DNA from: an uncultured Planctomycetota bacterium | GTDB lineage: Bacteria; Planctomycetota; Phycisphaerae; Sedimentisphaerales; UBA12454 | DNA: 64,000 bases | Direction of reading: 5' to 3' | NCBI GenBank assembly: GCA_903847315.1 | Contig: CAINDG010000048.1 | Coordinates: 1-64,000, forward strand | In this document: positions 8,178 to 17,467 of the stretch, in pieces | Layout: each line of letters begins with the position of its first letter | How positions within the stretch are numbered: the stretch's first letter is position 1 | Made by a program: the position numbers and the translations under genes | Notes under the pieces: model-generated | Databases searched by the model: none | The model's input: only the letters and a program-made list of their open reading frames with translations | Told to the model about the DNA's origin: nothing

Positions 8178-9604
8178 AAAATCATAACATTTACAGTTCA
8201 CCACTTGTCGAACGAAATGCTTCGAAGGAGATGTCAGAGCTTTTCGGGCAACAGAAGAAATTTTCAACGTGGCGGAAACTCTGGCTGGAACTTGCAAAGG
8301 CTGAAAAGAAGCTCGGCCTGAAAATCTCGCAGGGGCAAATCAGCCAAATGACAAAACGTCTTGACGATATTAATTTTGATAAAGCCGCTGAGTACGAGAA
8401 AAAATTTCGTCACGATGTAATGGCTCATATTCATACGTTCGCTGATGCCGCGCCGAAAGCTGCGCCGATAATTCATCTTGGCGCGACAAGCTGTTATGTC
8501 GGCGATAACGCGGATTTGATAATTATGCGAAACGCGATGCAGATTATCGCGGGCAAACTCGCAAGTCTTATCAATTCTCTTTCGGGTTTTGCGAAAAAAT
8601 ACCGCTCGCTGGCGACGCTGGGCTTTACGCATTTCCAGCCGGCCCAATTGACAACCGTCGGCAAACGCGCGACGCTGTGGTGCAATGATTTCGTCAGCGA
8701 CCTTGTTGAAATTGAATACCGCATTGAAAATCTGCCGCTACGAGGCGTAAAGGGCACTACCGGCACTCAGGCGTCGTTCCTTGAACTGTTCGGCGGAAAC
8801 CACAATAAGGTCAAACAGCTTGATAAAATGGTCGCAAAGGCATTCGGCTTCGATAAAGTCTGTGCAGTTACCGGCCAGACGTATTCGCGAAAAATAGATT
8901 CGCTTGTAATAAACACGCTTGTGCAAATAGCTTTATCAGCACATAAGTTTTGCAACGATGTCCGGCTGCTTGCGAACCTGAAAGAAATCGAAGAGCCGTT
9001 TGAAAAATCACAGGTAGGCTCAAGCGCGATGGCCTACAAGAGAAATCCGATGCGATGCGAACGCGTTACCGCTCTTTCGAGATTTTTAATCAGCCTTTCG
9101 AGCAGCCCTCAAATGACGGCAGCCGAGCAGTGGCTCGAAAGAACGCTCGACGATTCTGCCAACCGGCGAATAGTGATACCGGAAGCGTTTCTTGCCGCTG
9201 ACGGAATTCTCGAAATACTAATAAATGTAACGAGCGGCCTTGTGGTTTATCCGAAAGTGATAGCTGCGAGAATCGACTCAGAGCTGCCGTTTATGGCAAC
9301 TGAAAATATTCTAATGGCTGCTGTTAAGGCAGGCGGCAACAGACAAAAACTTCACGAAAGAATAAGAGTTCATTCACATGCCGCGGCTGAGCAGGTCAAG
9401 AAATTCGGCAAACAAAATGATTTGATTGAAAGATTGAAAAACGACGCGGCGTTTTCAAAAGTGGATTTCAAAAAAGTCCTGAACGCCGGCGATTACGTCG
9501 GCAGAGCGCCTCAACAGGTAGACGAATTTATAAAAGAAACTGCCGGGCCGACAGTAAAGAAATATCGCGGAAAACTCAATAAAAAGACGGAACTTAAAGT
9601 TTAA
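8174..9604 (+). CDS. purB: adenylosuccinate lyase
   Basis: A 476-residue member of the fumarase/aspartase superfamily. It removes fumarate from SAICAR and from adenylosuccinate in purine synthesis. The signature loop is [16 protein letters not shown] (usual SSxMPYKRNP; one position reads A for P), holding the catalytic Ser. The His-containing segments [12 protein letters not shown] and [17 protein letters not shown] are present. The start overlaps the aldo/keto reductase stop by four bases and pyrE follows 17 bases later, joining purine and pyrimidine nucleotide synthesis in one transcript. Confidence 0.95.
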   Translation: MKNHNIYSSPLVERNASKEMSELFGQQKKFSTWRKLWLELAKAEKKLGLKISQGQISQMTKRLDDINFDKAAEYEKKFRHDVMAHIHTFADAAPKAAPIIHLGATSCYVGDNADLIIMRNAMQIIAGKLASLINSLSGFAKKYRSLATLGFTHFQPAQLTTVGKRATLWCNDFVSDLVEIEYRIENLPLRGVKGTTGTQASFLELFGGNHNKVKQLDKMVAKAFGFDKVCAVTGQTYSRKIDSLVINTLVQIALSAHKFCNDVRLLANLKEIEEPFEKSQVGSSAMAYKRNPMRCERVTALSRFLISLSSSPQMTAAEQWLERTLDDSANRRIVIPEAFLAADGILEILINVTSGLVVYPKVIAARIDSELPFMATENILMAAVKAGGNRQKLHERIRVHSHAAAEQVKKFGKQNDLIERLKNDAAFSKVDFKKVLNAGDYVGRAPQQVDEFIKETAGPTVKKYRGKLNKKTELKV

Positions 9605-9621
9605 AAAGGCAGACGTAACCT

Positions 9622-10146
9622 ATGACCAAACAAGAACTTGTGAAACGAATCAAAGAAACATCTTATCTCGAAGGAGACTTTACTCTTCGAAGCGGGAAAA
9701 AGAGCAAATACTACCTGGATAAATATTTGTTTGAGACTCAGCCGGACATTTTGAAAGCTCTCGGAACAGAATTTGCAAAATATGTAACGAGCGATGTTAC
9801 GCTGATTGCGGGCGCCGAACTTGGCGGCGTCGCGCTGGCGGCGGCAACCGCGATGCAAACGGGAAAAAGATGGATAATCGTCCGCAACAGCAAAAAAGAT
9901 TACGGCACAAGCAAGATGATTGAGGGGGTATTAAAAAAAGATGATGTTGTTCTGCTGGTAGAGGATATCGCGACAACCGGCGGTCAGGTTCTTGAGGCTG
10001 CGAAAATTATTACCGAAGCGGGCGCAAAGGTAAAAAAGATTGTCGCTGTGATAGACCGCAAGCAAGGTGCAGGCGAAAATATTACTTCCGCCGGCTACAA
10101 ATTCGAAAGCCTCCTTACAAAAGATGACCTCGGAATAAAGGATTAG
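9622..10146 (+). CDS. pyrE: orotate phosphoribosyltransferase
   Basis: A 174-residue type I phosphoribosyltransferase that makes OMP from orotate and PRPP. It shows the substrate-contacting FTLRSGKKSKYYLDKYLF, the Lys-rich loop VRNSKKDYGTSKMIEG and the PRPP-binding motif VLLVEDIATTGGQVLEA. The length is slightly below the 180-210 typical of the family but both ends are complete. It is the last gene of the aldo/keto reductase-purB-pyrE run and converges on the TPR membrane protein gene. Confidence 0.93.
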   Translation: MTKQELVKRIKETSYLEGDFTLRSGKKSKYYLDKYLFETQPDILKALGTEFAKYVTSDVTLIAGAELGGVALAAATAMQTGKRWIIVRNSKKDYGTSKMIEGVLKKDDVVLLVEDIATTGGQVLEAAKIITEAGAKVKKIVAVIDRKQGAGENITSAGYKFESLLTKDDLGIKD

Positions 10147-10153
10147 GGCCAGC

Positions 10154-10179
10154 TAAAAAAGCGGCTATTTATTTAGCCG
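10154..10179 (-). terminator. intrinsic terminator for the TPR membrane protein gene
   Basis: Stem CGGCTA/TAGCCG (10162-10167 and 10174-10179) with a 6-base loop. In minus-strand reading it is followed by TTTTTT. It overlaps the last codons of the minus-strand gene and may also slow plus-strand transcripts leaving pyrE. Confidence 0.6.
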
Positions 10180-12229
10180 TTTGGCCGGACTGTTGCTGAG
10201 TTTGAATCTTTTTCAAGCCTTGTTGTGCCCGAGGATGATTCGGGTCTATTTTAATCGATTCGTTATATTCTGTGGCAGCATGGTCAAAATTGCCCTGTGC
10301 AGCTAAAACGTCACCGAGAATACAATGCGCATCAGCATTTTGAGGCTGCAATCTTAAAACCTGATGAAGTACCTCCGCAGCTTCATCAAGCCTGCCTCGC
10401 TGCCCCAGTAACAGAGCGGTATCATAGAGTACAGAAGCGTTATTCGGCTCAATTTTCACTACCTCAATCAAATGTTCAATTGCTTCGTCAAGCCTGCCTT
10501 GCTGCCTGAGCACCATAGCCAGATTGTAGTGCACATCAGCATTGCCGGGTTCCATTTTTGAGGCTTCCTCCAAACGACTAATTGCTTCATCAGTGCGACC
10601 TGCCTGTGTTAGCACCACAGCCAGATTGATATACGCTTTTATGTATCTCGGATTTATGCTCAATGCTTTTTCATATCCTGTGATTGCCTGGTCAGACTTG
10701 CCCTGTGAAAGCAGAATATTTGCCATATTATAATATGCCTCGGCATTTCGAGAATCAAACTGGATAGCCTTTTCGTACCATTTAATCGCTTCGTCAACTT
10801 GTCCTTTCAAGGTCAATATAACTCCCAGGTTATTATATATTAATGTATCCGGCTTAATTTTCAGTGATTGCGTAAAACACTCAATGGCCCGTTCTGTATC
10901 GCCTTTTTCAACATAAGCTATCCCCAGATGATTCAGGGGAAGTGCGGCATTTGGAGTTATCTTTACCATACGCATAGAAAGGCTAACCGTATCCTTCCAG
11001 TCAGCAAGGTATCGCCGAGCAGCGAGAGATTCTGCGCTCGCCAGCATCAGGATTATCATCGTTACGATTACGTACTTTACTGTATTCTGATGAATAACCT
11101 TAGTGCCGCATATCCAGATTAAAAACGCCGCAAGTATCATCAGTATTCCTATAGAAGGCAGATAGACAAATTTATCTGAAGCGATAGTTTTTCCGAATTG
11201 AAATATCTGGATTGTAGGAAAAACAGCAACAAAGAAAATTAACCAGCCCGTTAGCAGCACTGGTGTCCATCGCAATGACAGTATCAGCAGAGGAATCAAT
11301 ATACAGGTGCCTATAACGCCAACCATTACCATCGGACTTGAAAATCCAAATGGGTCAGGAAAAGGATAGAGCGACAGATTTGCCGGCCAAACCATCTTGG
11401 AGAGATAGAAAATGATATTGTGACAAACAACCAGCGGAATCCGTATCGGGCCGTATGCCTGGGGCATAATCACCAAAGTAGTGCGGTTCTGTGAAATATA
11501 TGTTATGACGGCAGATAAGGCTGCGACAGCAAAAAGAGGCAGTTTTTCCAGGACAGCCCGCCATTTCAAACGTTTCAGCGGCCAATAGTCCATCAGCAAC
11601 ATCATAACAGGCAATGGCGTAGCGGTCGGCTTGGACATCAGCGCCAACACATACATCACGACACAGCCAATATAAAATTTCCAACTGCCTTTGCGGGCAA
11701 AACGGACATAAAAAATCAGACTCCAAAATGCAAAAAACGCTGCAAGCAGTGTCTTACGCTCACTAACCCAGGGAATCGTTTCAACCGTCAACGGATGAAC
11801 GCCGAAGAGCAATCCTATGGCCGCGGCTATCCATATTTGACCAAATAATTCATACAGCAATACAATTATCAATGCGGTATTTGCCGTATGCAATATCAGG
11901 CTGGTTCTATGAAAAGGCCGTAAATTATCGGCTCGTCCTCCCAACGTACAATCTACCATCAATGAAATCATCGTCAACGGCTGATAGTATCCACCTACGG
12001 TAGAAGGTTCCAATACTTCTGTTAAGAACGCCCCTGCAGATTTCCAGCCTGGAGTACGTACCAGAGAATTTCTAGTTAAGTATACATCATCATCGACAGA
12101 CAAGGCCTGAGCCGATAAGGCCGGCCAATGCACAAAAAGGACTGCGGCGCAAACGATAACAATCAGAACTGCCACCAGACCAACCTTTGCGGTCAGCCAT
12201 TCCATCGATTTATTAATGTTTTGTTGCAT
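10169..12229 (-). CDS. polytopic membrane protein with C-terminal TPR array (TMTC-like)
   Basis: A 686-residue protein. About ten membrane segments fill residues 15-410, with the luminal acidic phrase LSVDDDVYLTRN after the first helix and HPLTVETIPWVSERKTLLA further on. This is the layout of the TMTC/GT-C group of membrane mannosyltransferase-like proteins. Residues about 425-675 hold about seven TPR units of the form AEAYYNMANILLSQGKSDQAI. The TPRs may recruit the acceptor protein. Its ATG is 8 bases beyond the coaB stop, so it may be the last gene of the pheA-to-coaB run. Enzymatic activity is inferred, not shown. Confidence 0.8.
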   Translation of the reverse strand: MQQNINKSMEWLTAKVGLVAVLIVIVCAAVLFVHWPALSAQALSVDDDVYLTRNSLVRTPGWKSAGAFLTEVLEPSTVGGYYQPLTMISLMVDCTLGGRADNLRPFHRTSLILHTANTALIIVLLYELFGQIWIAAAIGLLFGVHPLTVETIPWVSERKTLLAAFFAFWSLIFYVRFARKGSWKFYIGCVVMYVLALMSKPTATPLPVMMLLMDYWPLKRLKWRAVLEKLPLFAVAALSAVITYISQNRTTLVIMPQAYGPIRIPLVVCHNIIFYLSKMVWPANLSLYPFPDPFGFSSPMVMVGVIGTCILIPLLILSLRWTPVLLTGWLIFFVAVFPTIQIFQFGKTIASDKFVYLPSIGILMILAAFLIWICGTKVIHQNTVKYVIVTMIILMLASAESLAARRYLADWKDTVSLSMRMVKITPNAALPLNHLGIAYVEKGDTERAIECFTQSLKIKPDTLIYNNLGVILTLKGQVDEAIKWYEKAIQFDSRNAEAYYNMANILLSQGKSDQAITGYEKALSINPRYIKAYINLAVVLTQAGRTDEAISRLEEASKMEPGNADVHYNLAMVLRQQGRLDEAIEHLIEVVKIEPNNASVLYDTALLLGQRGRLDEAAEVLHQVLRLQPQNADAHCILGDVLAAQGNFDHAATEYNESIKIDPNHPRAQQGLKKIQTQQQSGQTAK

Positions 12230-12237
12230 TTATGGTA

Positions 12238-12882
12238 TTAATACAAACTCTCCGCCAGACAGATAATCCCGGCGGCAATTGCCTTTTTGCCTGCGGTCGG
12301 CATTTTAATCCATTTGCCGGCGGCCGTTTTTATATGCACCGCTGTTTTCTCGGCGCCTATGGAGGCAGGACTGTTGGCAATTATCATATCCAGATTTTTA
12401 TCTTTTAATTTCTTATCGGCGTTATTACGCAAATTTTTATCTTCCAGTGCAAAACCAACAACGATTTGATTTTTCTTTTTGTTTTTCCCCGCCCATTTCA
12501 AAATATCAACCGTTGGTTTTAATTTTATTATATAATTCCTGCCTGATTTCTTGATTTTTATTTTTGATTTTTTAATCGGTGTGTAATCCGCTACCGCGGC
12601 AGCCATAATCAGGCAATCACATTTAGAAAAATGTGTTTTTACTGCCTTAAACATTTCCTCGGCACTGACTGTTTCTTTGATTTTTAATTTTGAATTTTTA
12701 ATTTTGAATTGAGGATTTTTAACGGCTGTTACTAACGTCACTCTATGGCCTGCTTTAATCGCAGCCTGTGCCAGTGAATAACCCATTTTGCCGCTGCTCG
12801 CGTTGGAAATAAAACGAACGGGGTCGATGTATTCTCTTGTCCCCCCGGCGGTAATCAGGAAATGCAATCGGTTTGATTTCAT
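12238..12882 (-). CDS. coaB: phosphopantothenate-cysteine ligase (stand-alone CoaB)
   Basis: A 214-residue enzyme joining 4'-phosphopantothenate and cysteine in coenzyme A synthesis. Motifs are ITAGGTREYIDPVRFISN, the dimer/nucleotide segment SSGKMGYSLAQAA, MAAAVADYTP, and VGFALEDKN. Most bacteria fuse CoaB to CoaC; here the two are separate adjacent genes. Two low-complexity Lys/Ile patches, FKIKNSKLKIK and KKSKIKIKK, are encoded by A/T heptamer-like repeats resembling the intergenic ones. They look like in-frame repeat insertions that the protein tolerates. CoaC lies 16 bases upstream. Confidence 0.9.
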   Translation of the reverse strand: MKSNRLHFLITAGGTREYIDPVRFISNASSGKMGYSLAQAAIKAGHRVTLVTAVKNPQFKIKNSKLKIKETVSAEEMFKAVKTHFSKCDCLIMAAAVADYTPIKKSKIKIKKSGRNYIIKLKPTVDILKWAGKNKKKNQIVVGFALEDKNLRNNADKKLKDKNLDMIIANSPASIGAEKTAVHIKTAAGKWIKMPTAGKKAIAAGIICLAESLY

Positions 12883-12898
12883 TTACTAAGAGAGCGGC

Positions 12899-13465
12899 TC
12901 ACTTTTTCGCCATTTTTTCGATTCGCCCGATTATATCGCTGACTTCGGACATTCTGCCGATACCTTCAGTTCCGCAGGCAAGCCTGCCTTTTTCGGGCCC
13001 GATTATTTCAAAACCCATTTCAATCAGCGTTTTGACGTTCCACTGGACGGCCGGGTTTTGCCACATTTTTTCATTCATCGCCGGCGCGAAAAGAACTTTT
13101 TTCTGCCAGCAGGCGCACAGCGTTGTGCTGAGCAAGTCATCGCAAATGCCATTCGCGGCTTTACCGATGATATTCGCCGTTGCAGGCGCGACAACAACAA
13201 TATCGGCGCTGTCGGCAAGACAGATATGCTCGATTCTGACACCGGCCGGGTTTTCCCACATACTCGTATAGACCGGCCTGCCCGTTACCGCCTCAAAACT
13301 TTTCGGCAGAACGAATTTGCAGGCGTTTTCTGTCATAACAGTATCTACGCAAATACCGGCTGCGGTCAGTTTGCTGGCAAGGTCAACCGCTTTGAATACG
13401 GCAACGCCGCCGCTGACGCCGAGCAGAACATGCAAACCGAAATTTTCAGAATCTTTCTTCGCCAT
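12899..13465 (-). CDS. coaC: phosphopantothenoylcysteine decarboxylase (stand-alone CoaC)
   Basis: A 188-residue flavoprotein of the HFCD family. It decarboxylates phosphopantothenoylcysteine to 4'-phosphopantetheine. Motifs are GVSGGVAVFKAVDLASKL (FMN), the active-site His in RIEHICLADSAD, the substrate motif APAMNEKMWQNPAV (PxMNxxMW), and the catalytic Cys in LACGTEGIGRMSE. It sits 16 bases before coaB and 11 bases after the omega subunit gene, matching the gmk-rpoZ-coaBC order seen in many bacteria. Together with panC and panD at 39.5-40.7 kb it covers much of CoA synthesis. Confidence 0.93.
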   Translation of the reverse strand: MAKKDSENFGLHVLLGVSGGVAVFKAVDLASKLTAAGICVDTVMTENACKFVLPKSFEAVTGRPVYTSMWENPAGVRIEHICLADSADIVVVAPATANIIGKAANGICDDLLSTTLCACWQKKVLFAPAMNEKMWQNPAVQWNVKTLIEMGFEIIGPEKGRLACGTEGIGRMSEVSDIIGRIEKMAKK

Positions 13466-13476
13466 TGCTGGGAATC

Positions 13477-13707
13477 CTACAGTTTTGGTATATCGATTTT
13501 TTCCGGTCCGGAATTATATTCGGGAGTAATCTTATTCTGCATAATTTCCTCAACGACTATTTCCATCTGTGTCATACCTTCGGTGTTCTCGATAAGGGGT
13601 CTTGACCCTTCAAGAAGCTCAACCATTCTTTTCTGTATAAGGGCCGAGACTTTAAATGCACCGCCGAGTTTTTCAAAAATTTCTCTGTTTTTCAATTCAT
13701 CTATCAT
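13477..13707 (-). CDS. rpoZ: RNA polymerase omega subunit (divergent)
   Basis: A 76-residue protein with the omega/Rpb6-like core FKVSALIQKRMVELLEGSRPLI. This corresponds to the 'variable-Ala-x-Lys-Arg-Ala-x-x-Leu-x-x-Gly' helix that wraps the beta-prime tail. The assignment also rests on position: it lies between gmk and coaC, the same place as rpoZ in many genomes. It is divergent from proteobacterial omega, and the N-terminal MIDELKNREIF is short. Function: assembly and stability of RNA polymerase. Confidence 0.75.
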   Translation of the reverse strand: MIDELKNREIFEKLGGAFKVSALIQKRMVELLEGSRPLIENTEGMTQMEIVVEEIMQNKITPEYNSGPEKIDIPKL

Positions 13708-13720
13708 ACTTATTCTCCAA

Positions 13721-14269
13721 TTACTTTATTATTTGCGTAATTTCTTCAACCGCCTGTTCCAAATCGTCATTAATAACCATATATTCATAATGCTGCCAGG
13801 CTGCGGCTATTTCGGCACCTGCGCCCTGGATTCTTTTTTCAGCATCTTTTCCGTCATCTCTGCCGCGTCCATTTATGCGTTTTTGAAGTTCCGCCTGCTT
13901 AGGCGGCAAAATAAAAATCAGTTTCGCTTCAGGATACAGCTTTTTTACGTTCTGTGCGCCCTGAACGTCAATTTCAAGTATCGCCGTTTTGCCCTGCTCA
14001 AGAGCCTGCTGAAGTTTATCCTTCGGCGTACCGTACAAATTCCCGAATACTTCGGCATATTCAAAAAAATTGCCGGCTTTTATCTGTCTTTCAAATTCAT
14101 CCCTGCTGACAAAATGATAATCTTTGCCTTCCCGTTCGCCGGCTTTTTTTTCGCGAGTCGTTGTCGATACACTAAGATAAATATTATCAAGCTGCTTGAC
14201 AAGTTCCCTGCAGATAGTACTTTTGCCTACTCCGCTGGGGCCGCTTACGACAAATATACGTCCTTTCAC
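13721..14269 (-). CDS. gmk: guanylate kinase
   Basis: It phosphorylates GMP to GDP. The P-loop is VVSGPSGVGKSTICREL, followed by the GMP-binding LSVSTTTREKKAGEREG with YHFVSRDEF, and ILEIDVQGAQNV. The longest frame starts at a TTG (14323) inside yicC. I prefer the GTG at 14269, which has AGGA about 10 bases upstream. It lies 17 bases after the yicC stop and gives a 182-residue protein beginning MKGRIFVVSGPSG, close to the usual start just before the P-loop. It lies in the yicC-gmk-rpoZ-coaC order. Confidence 0.93.
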   Translation of the reverse strand: MKGRIFVVSGPSGVGKSTICRELVKQLDNIYLSVSTTTREKKAGEREGKDYHFVSRDEFERQIKAGNFFEYAEVFGNLYGTPKDKLQQALEQGKTAILEIDVQGAQNVKKLYPEAKLIFILPPKQAELQKRINGRGRDDGKDAEKRIQGAGAEIAAAWQHYEYMVINDDLEQAVEEITQIIK

Positions 14270-14285
14270 AGGTTTTTGTTCCTGA

Positions 14286-15170
14286 CTACTCAATATTCTG
14301 CACCTGTTCCTTGATTCGCTCAATGCACGATTTTATTTCTACCACATCGATGCATATTTTCGCATCAGATGCTTTGCTGCCTATTGTATTGGCCTCCCGC
14401 AGCATTTCCTGCGATATGAAATCAAGCCTTCTGCCGGAATATTCGCCGCCCTGACAGTTCGCAAGGAACTGCTCAAGATGAGAACTGAGCCTGATAATTT
14501 CTTCGCTTATATCGCTTCTGTCGGCAAACAGCGCAACTTCCCTGGCGAGCGTAGCGCTGTCAAGTTCAAGGCGAACATTCGCAAGAAGCTCCTTTACCCG
14601 CGACGCAAGCCTGTCCTGATATTCATTGACAACCACTTTTCCCCGCGATTTTATATTTTCAAGCAGTCCGCTTATCCTGCCGCATTGCTGCTTAAGGTCG
14701 TCAGCGAGCGATTGGCCTTCCTGTGCCCGCATTTTCTTGAGCTGCTCAACAGCCTGGGCGGTCACCTCAAGGACTGATTTGCGCATCTGGTCTGCCTTTT
14801 CATTTTCCGGCTCCTGCGGCCTTACAACGCCCGGCAACAAAAGCAGGTCGGCAAGATTTATCCTGCACGGCACTGTGTTGCTGCATTGAATGCCGTTTAA
14901 TTTTTCCACATAGCTTTTCAGTGAAGCGGAATCTATTTCATACATCGGCTCGCCGCTGACGTTTTTATACCGCAGAAGATAATTAACCGCACCGCGATAA
15001 ATATTGACCCGCAGGAATTTTTCAATGTCCTGCTCAAGAAACGCCGCGGTATCCGGCAGCCTGATGCTCGGCTTGAAATACCGGTTATTTACCGTTTTTA
15101 TCTCGACCGCATAGCTTACACCGTTTACATCACGGCAAACGCGGGCAAAACCTGTCATACTATTCAACAT
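14286..15170 (-). CDS. yicC: YicC family protein (putative endoribonuclease)
   Basis: A 294-residue protein matching YicC_N plus its C-terminal domain. It starts MLNSMTGFARVCRD, the near-universal start of the family, and ends with ISQEMLREANTIGSKASDAKI and KSCIERIKEQVQNIE, also conserved. YicC of E. coli is described as an endoribonuclease that helps degrade the small RNA RyhB; whether that holds here is unknown. It is the usual upstream neighbour of gmk. Confidence 0.93.
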   Translation of the reverse strand: MLNSMTGFARVCRDVNGVSYAVEIKTVNNRYFKPSIRLPDTAAFLEQDIEKFLRVNIYRGAVNYLLRYKNVSGEPMYEIDSASLKSYVEKLNGIQCSNTVPCRINLADLLLLPGVVRPQEPENEKADQMRKSVLEVTAQAVEQLKKMRAQEGQSLADDLKQQCGRISGLLENIKSRGKVVVNEYQDRLASRVKELLANVRLELDSATLAREVALFADRSDISEEIIRLSSHLEQFLANCQGGEYSGRRLDFISQEMLREANTIGSKASDAKICIDVVEIKSCIERIKEQVQNIE

Positions 15171-15182
15171 ATATCACAACCT

Positions 15183-15560
15183 TTATTTAGCCGGTATATT
15201 GGTTTCGGGAACACTGACTGGCACTTGACTGCTTGCTGGCTGTCGGGTTGCCGGCGCGGTAACAGGCGCCGAAGGCGATTGGCTGCTCTGGAGATATCCG
15301 CTTTCCGGCTTGAACCATTTGGCTGAAACAATACTCAATAACAGCCATACCGCTACGAGACTGATTGTGACCCAAGTGAGAAAATCTCCGGTTTTTGTCC
15401 CGAGCAGCGAACTACCCAGTCCGCCGAACGCGCTGCTGAGCCCGCCGCCGCGGCCTTTCTGTATCAAAACAATAAGTACCAGTGCCACCGCTGTGAAAAC
15501 CCAGATGCCGACTACCACTTTCATCACTAACGATACTTCCGCCAAACTAAAATACATCAT
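15183..15560 (-). CDS. secG: preprotein translocase subunit SecG
   Basis: A 125-residue inner membrane protein. Two helices flank the conserved loop: helix 1 around VGIWVFTAVALVLIVLIQKG, loop GRGGGLSSAFGGLGSS, helix 2 around WVTISLVAVWLLLSIV. SecG assists SecYE in export. A Pro/Ser/Ala-rich tail of about 35 residues extends beyond the family core and is probably disordered. The order tpiA-secG is common in bacteria and supports the call. Confidence 0.93.
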   Translation of the reverse strand: MMYFSLAEVSLVMKVVVGIWVFTAVALVLIVLIQKGRGGGLSSAFGGLGSSLLGTKTGDFLTWVTISLVAVWLLLSIVSAKWFKPESGYLQSSQSPSAPVTAPATRQPASSQVPVSVPETNIPAK

Positions 15561-15612
15561 ATCATTTACCTCTGTAAAAATAGAAATTGGTTATTTCGCA
15601 TTTTGTTTTCTC

Positions 15613-16383
15613 TTATTTTTTCGCTTCCGCTGCCGCTTTTATCATCGCGGCAAATTCATCGGCTTTGAGACTTGCTCCGCCGACTAAAAGCCCGTCGACA
15701 TCCGCCTGCGCCATTAATTCCGCTGCGTTGTCTGCCTTTGCCGAACCGCCATATTGAATTCTAAGTTGCTCAGCGAAGCTTTTATTATACATAGCGGCGA
15801 ATAACTGACGAATCATTAAATGAACTTCCTGCGCCTGCCCCGGTGTGGCGTTAACGCCTGTGCCGATGGCCCAAACAGGTTCATAAGCGATTGTTACGAC
15901 TTTTGCTTTTTCGACAGTTATGCCGGCCATACCTTTTTGTATCTGCTCTTTTACTACCTGCTCGGTTTTGCCGGCCTTTCGCTGCTCCAGAAGTTCGCCA
16001 ACGCAGAATATCGGCAAGAGTCCCGCTTCTATTGCCGCGATAAGTTTCTTATTGATAAGCTCATCAGTCTCTTTGATAACGTGCCGTCTTTCGGAATGGC
16101 CAATCAGCACATTTTTGCAGCCGACGTCCTTAAGCATCTGGCAGCTTATCTCGCCTGTAAAAGCGCCTTTCGATTCAAAATATACATCCTGCGCACCAAG
16201 GCCGACGTTCGATGAGCCAAGGGCATTTTTCACCGCCGATAAATAAACAAAAGGCGGACAAACAGAAACGTCAACCTTTGAAAGAAACTGCTGGCATTTC
16301 TGCGCAACGCCCCTTGCGAGCTCGACAGCGATTTTGCTGTCTGTGTTCATCTTCCAGTTGCCGCCAATAAACGGTTTTCTCAT
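15613..16383 (-). CDS. tpiA: triosephosphate isomerase
   Basis: A 256-residue glycolytic enzyme interconverting dihydroxyacetone phosphate and glyceraldehyde 3-phosphate. Catalytic residues are seen in GGNWKMNTD (Lys), IGHSERRHVI (His) and VTIAYEPVWAIGTG (Glu, loop 6). The phosphate-binding IQYGGSAKADN and GLLVGGASL follow. Length and motifs are normal. It lies 16 bases after pheA and 52 bases before secG. Confidence 0.97.
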   Translation of the reverse strand: MRKPFIGGNWKMNTDSKIAVELARGVAQKCQQFLSKVDVSVCPPFVYLSAVKNALGSSNVGLGAQDVYFESKGAFTGEISCQMLKDVGCKNVLIGHSERRHVIKETDELINKKLIAAIEAGLLPIFCVGELLEQRKAGKTEQVVKEQIQKGMAGITVEKAKVVTIAYEPVWAIGTGVNATPGQAQEVHLMIRQLFAAMYNKSFAEQLRIQYGGSAKADNAAELMAQADVDGLLVGGASLKADEFAAMIKAAAEAKK

Positions 16384-16399
16384 TATTTGCTCCTGAAAA

Positions 16400-17467
16400 T
16401 TATTCTAACAATGTGTCGTTTCTCGGATAACTGCCCAGCACCGAAAGCTGAAGACAGTGTTGTTTTATCTCGCTGAGACATTCTATCAGTTTTTCGTCCT
16501 TGCGATGTCCCTGACAATCGACAAAGAAATAATATTCCCGCTGCCTTTTTTTGCTCGGCCGGGATTCTATATTGGTAAGGTTGACCTGTCTTTTCTTGAA
16601 TACGTCCAGCACATCGGCAAGAGCACCTGCTTTATGAGCGGTACTGAACAGTATCGAGGTTTTGTCGTCTCCGCAAGGTCTTGCGTCTTCTTTACTTATG
16701 ACCAAAAATCGCGTCACATTATTCGCGATATCTTCGATATTTTCGCAGATAATCTTCAGTCCGTAAAGTTCGGCGGCGATATCGGAGCCGATTGCGGCAG
16801 CGAATTTTTCTTCCGCCGCCATTTGCGCCGCTTTTGCGGTCGAGGCAACCGCTATTGTATTAGCTTCCTTAAAGGTCGCACTGAGCCATTGGCGGCATTG
16901 GGCGAAAACTTCAGGCTTGGAATAAATCTTCTGAACCTCCTTAAGCGCACAGTTGGCAAGAAGGTTGTGATGTATCGGCATAAAAACTTCTGCGCAGATA
17001 AGAGTATTCGTATCGACGAAGGCATCGAGCGTTTCAACTACTTCGCCGCCGGCAGAATTTTCCACCGGCACAACGCCGAGGTCGCAATGTCCCCTGCTGA
17101 CTTCGTCAAATATTCCGCGAATATCAAGTACCGCTTCGTATTCGACGCTTTGGCCGAACTTTCTGATAGCGGCAGTGTGCGTAAAACTTCCTTCAGGACC
17201 CAAAAATCCAATTCTCAACGGCCGTTCAAGAAAGAATGAGCCGCTCATCAGTTCCCGCCAGATTGCCTGAAGGGTTTTGTCCGGCAAAGGACCTTTATTC
17301 AACTCGGAAACACGCTGGAGAACTTTTTTTTCGCGGTCGGGAGCGTAAATCGGGCCGTTGGCCTTGAGTTTGCCGATTTGTATAACTATCTGCGCACGCT
17401 CATTTAACAGCTCTACGAGCTTTGCGTCAATCTGGTCAATCTTTTTACGTAAGTCCTCAAGATTCAT
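16400..17467 (-). CDS. pheA: bifunctional chorismate mutase / prephenate dehydratase
   Basis: A 355-residue protein for phenylalanine synthesis. Residues 1-85 form an AroQ-type chorismate mutase (LRKKIDQIDAKLVELLNERA). Residues about 85-265 form the prephenate dehydratase domain, with LGPEGSFTHTAA and the catalytic TRF motif in NNVTRFLVI. The C-terminus is an ACT domain with NLTNIESRPSKK, the phenylalanine-feedback motif. I chose the ATG at 17467 (MNLEDLRKKID) rather than the upstream GTG at 17509, because the mutase domain begins there. It leads the minus-strand run that continues to coaB. Confidence 0.94.
   Translation of the reverse strand: MNLEDLRKKIDQIDAKLVELLNERAQIVIQIGKLKANGPIYAPDREKKVLQRVSELNKGPLPDKTLQAIWRELMSGSFFLERPLRIGFLGPEGSFTHTAAIRKFGQSVEYEAVLDIRGIFDEVSRGHCDLGVVPVENSAGGEVVETLDAFVDTNTLICAEVFMPIHHNLLANCALKEVQKIYSKPEVFAQCRQWLSATFKEANTIAVASTAKAAQMAAEEKFAAAIGSDIAAELYGLKIICENIEDIANNVTRFLVISKEDARPCGDDKTSILFSTAHKAGALADVLDVFKKRQVNLTNIESRPSKKRQREYYFFVDCQGHRKDEKLIECLSEIKQHCLQLSVLGSYPRNDTLLE

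Noticed and set aside
13058-14314. A 418-codon plus-strand open frame opposite coaC, rpoZ and gmk
   Set aside because: It lies wholly antisense to three well-recognised genes and shows no family motif. It is a shadow frame.
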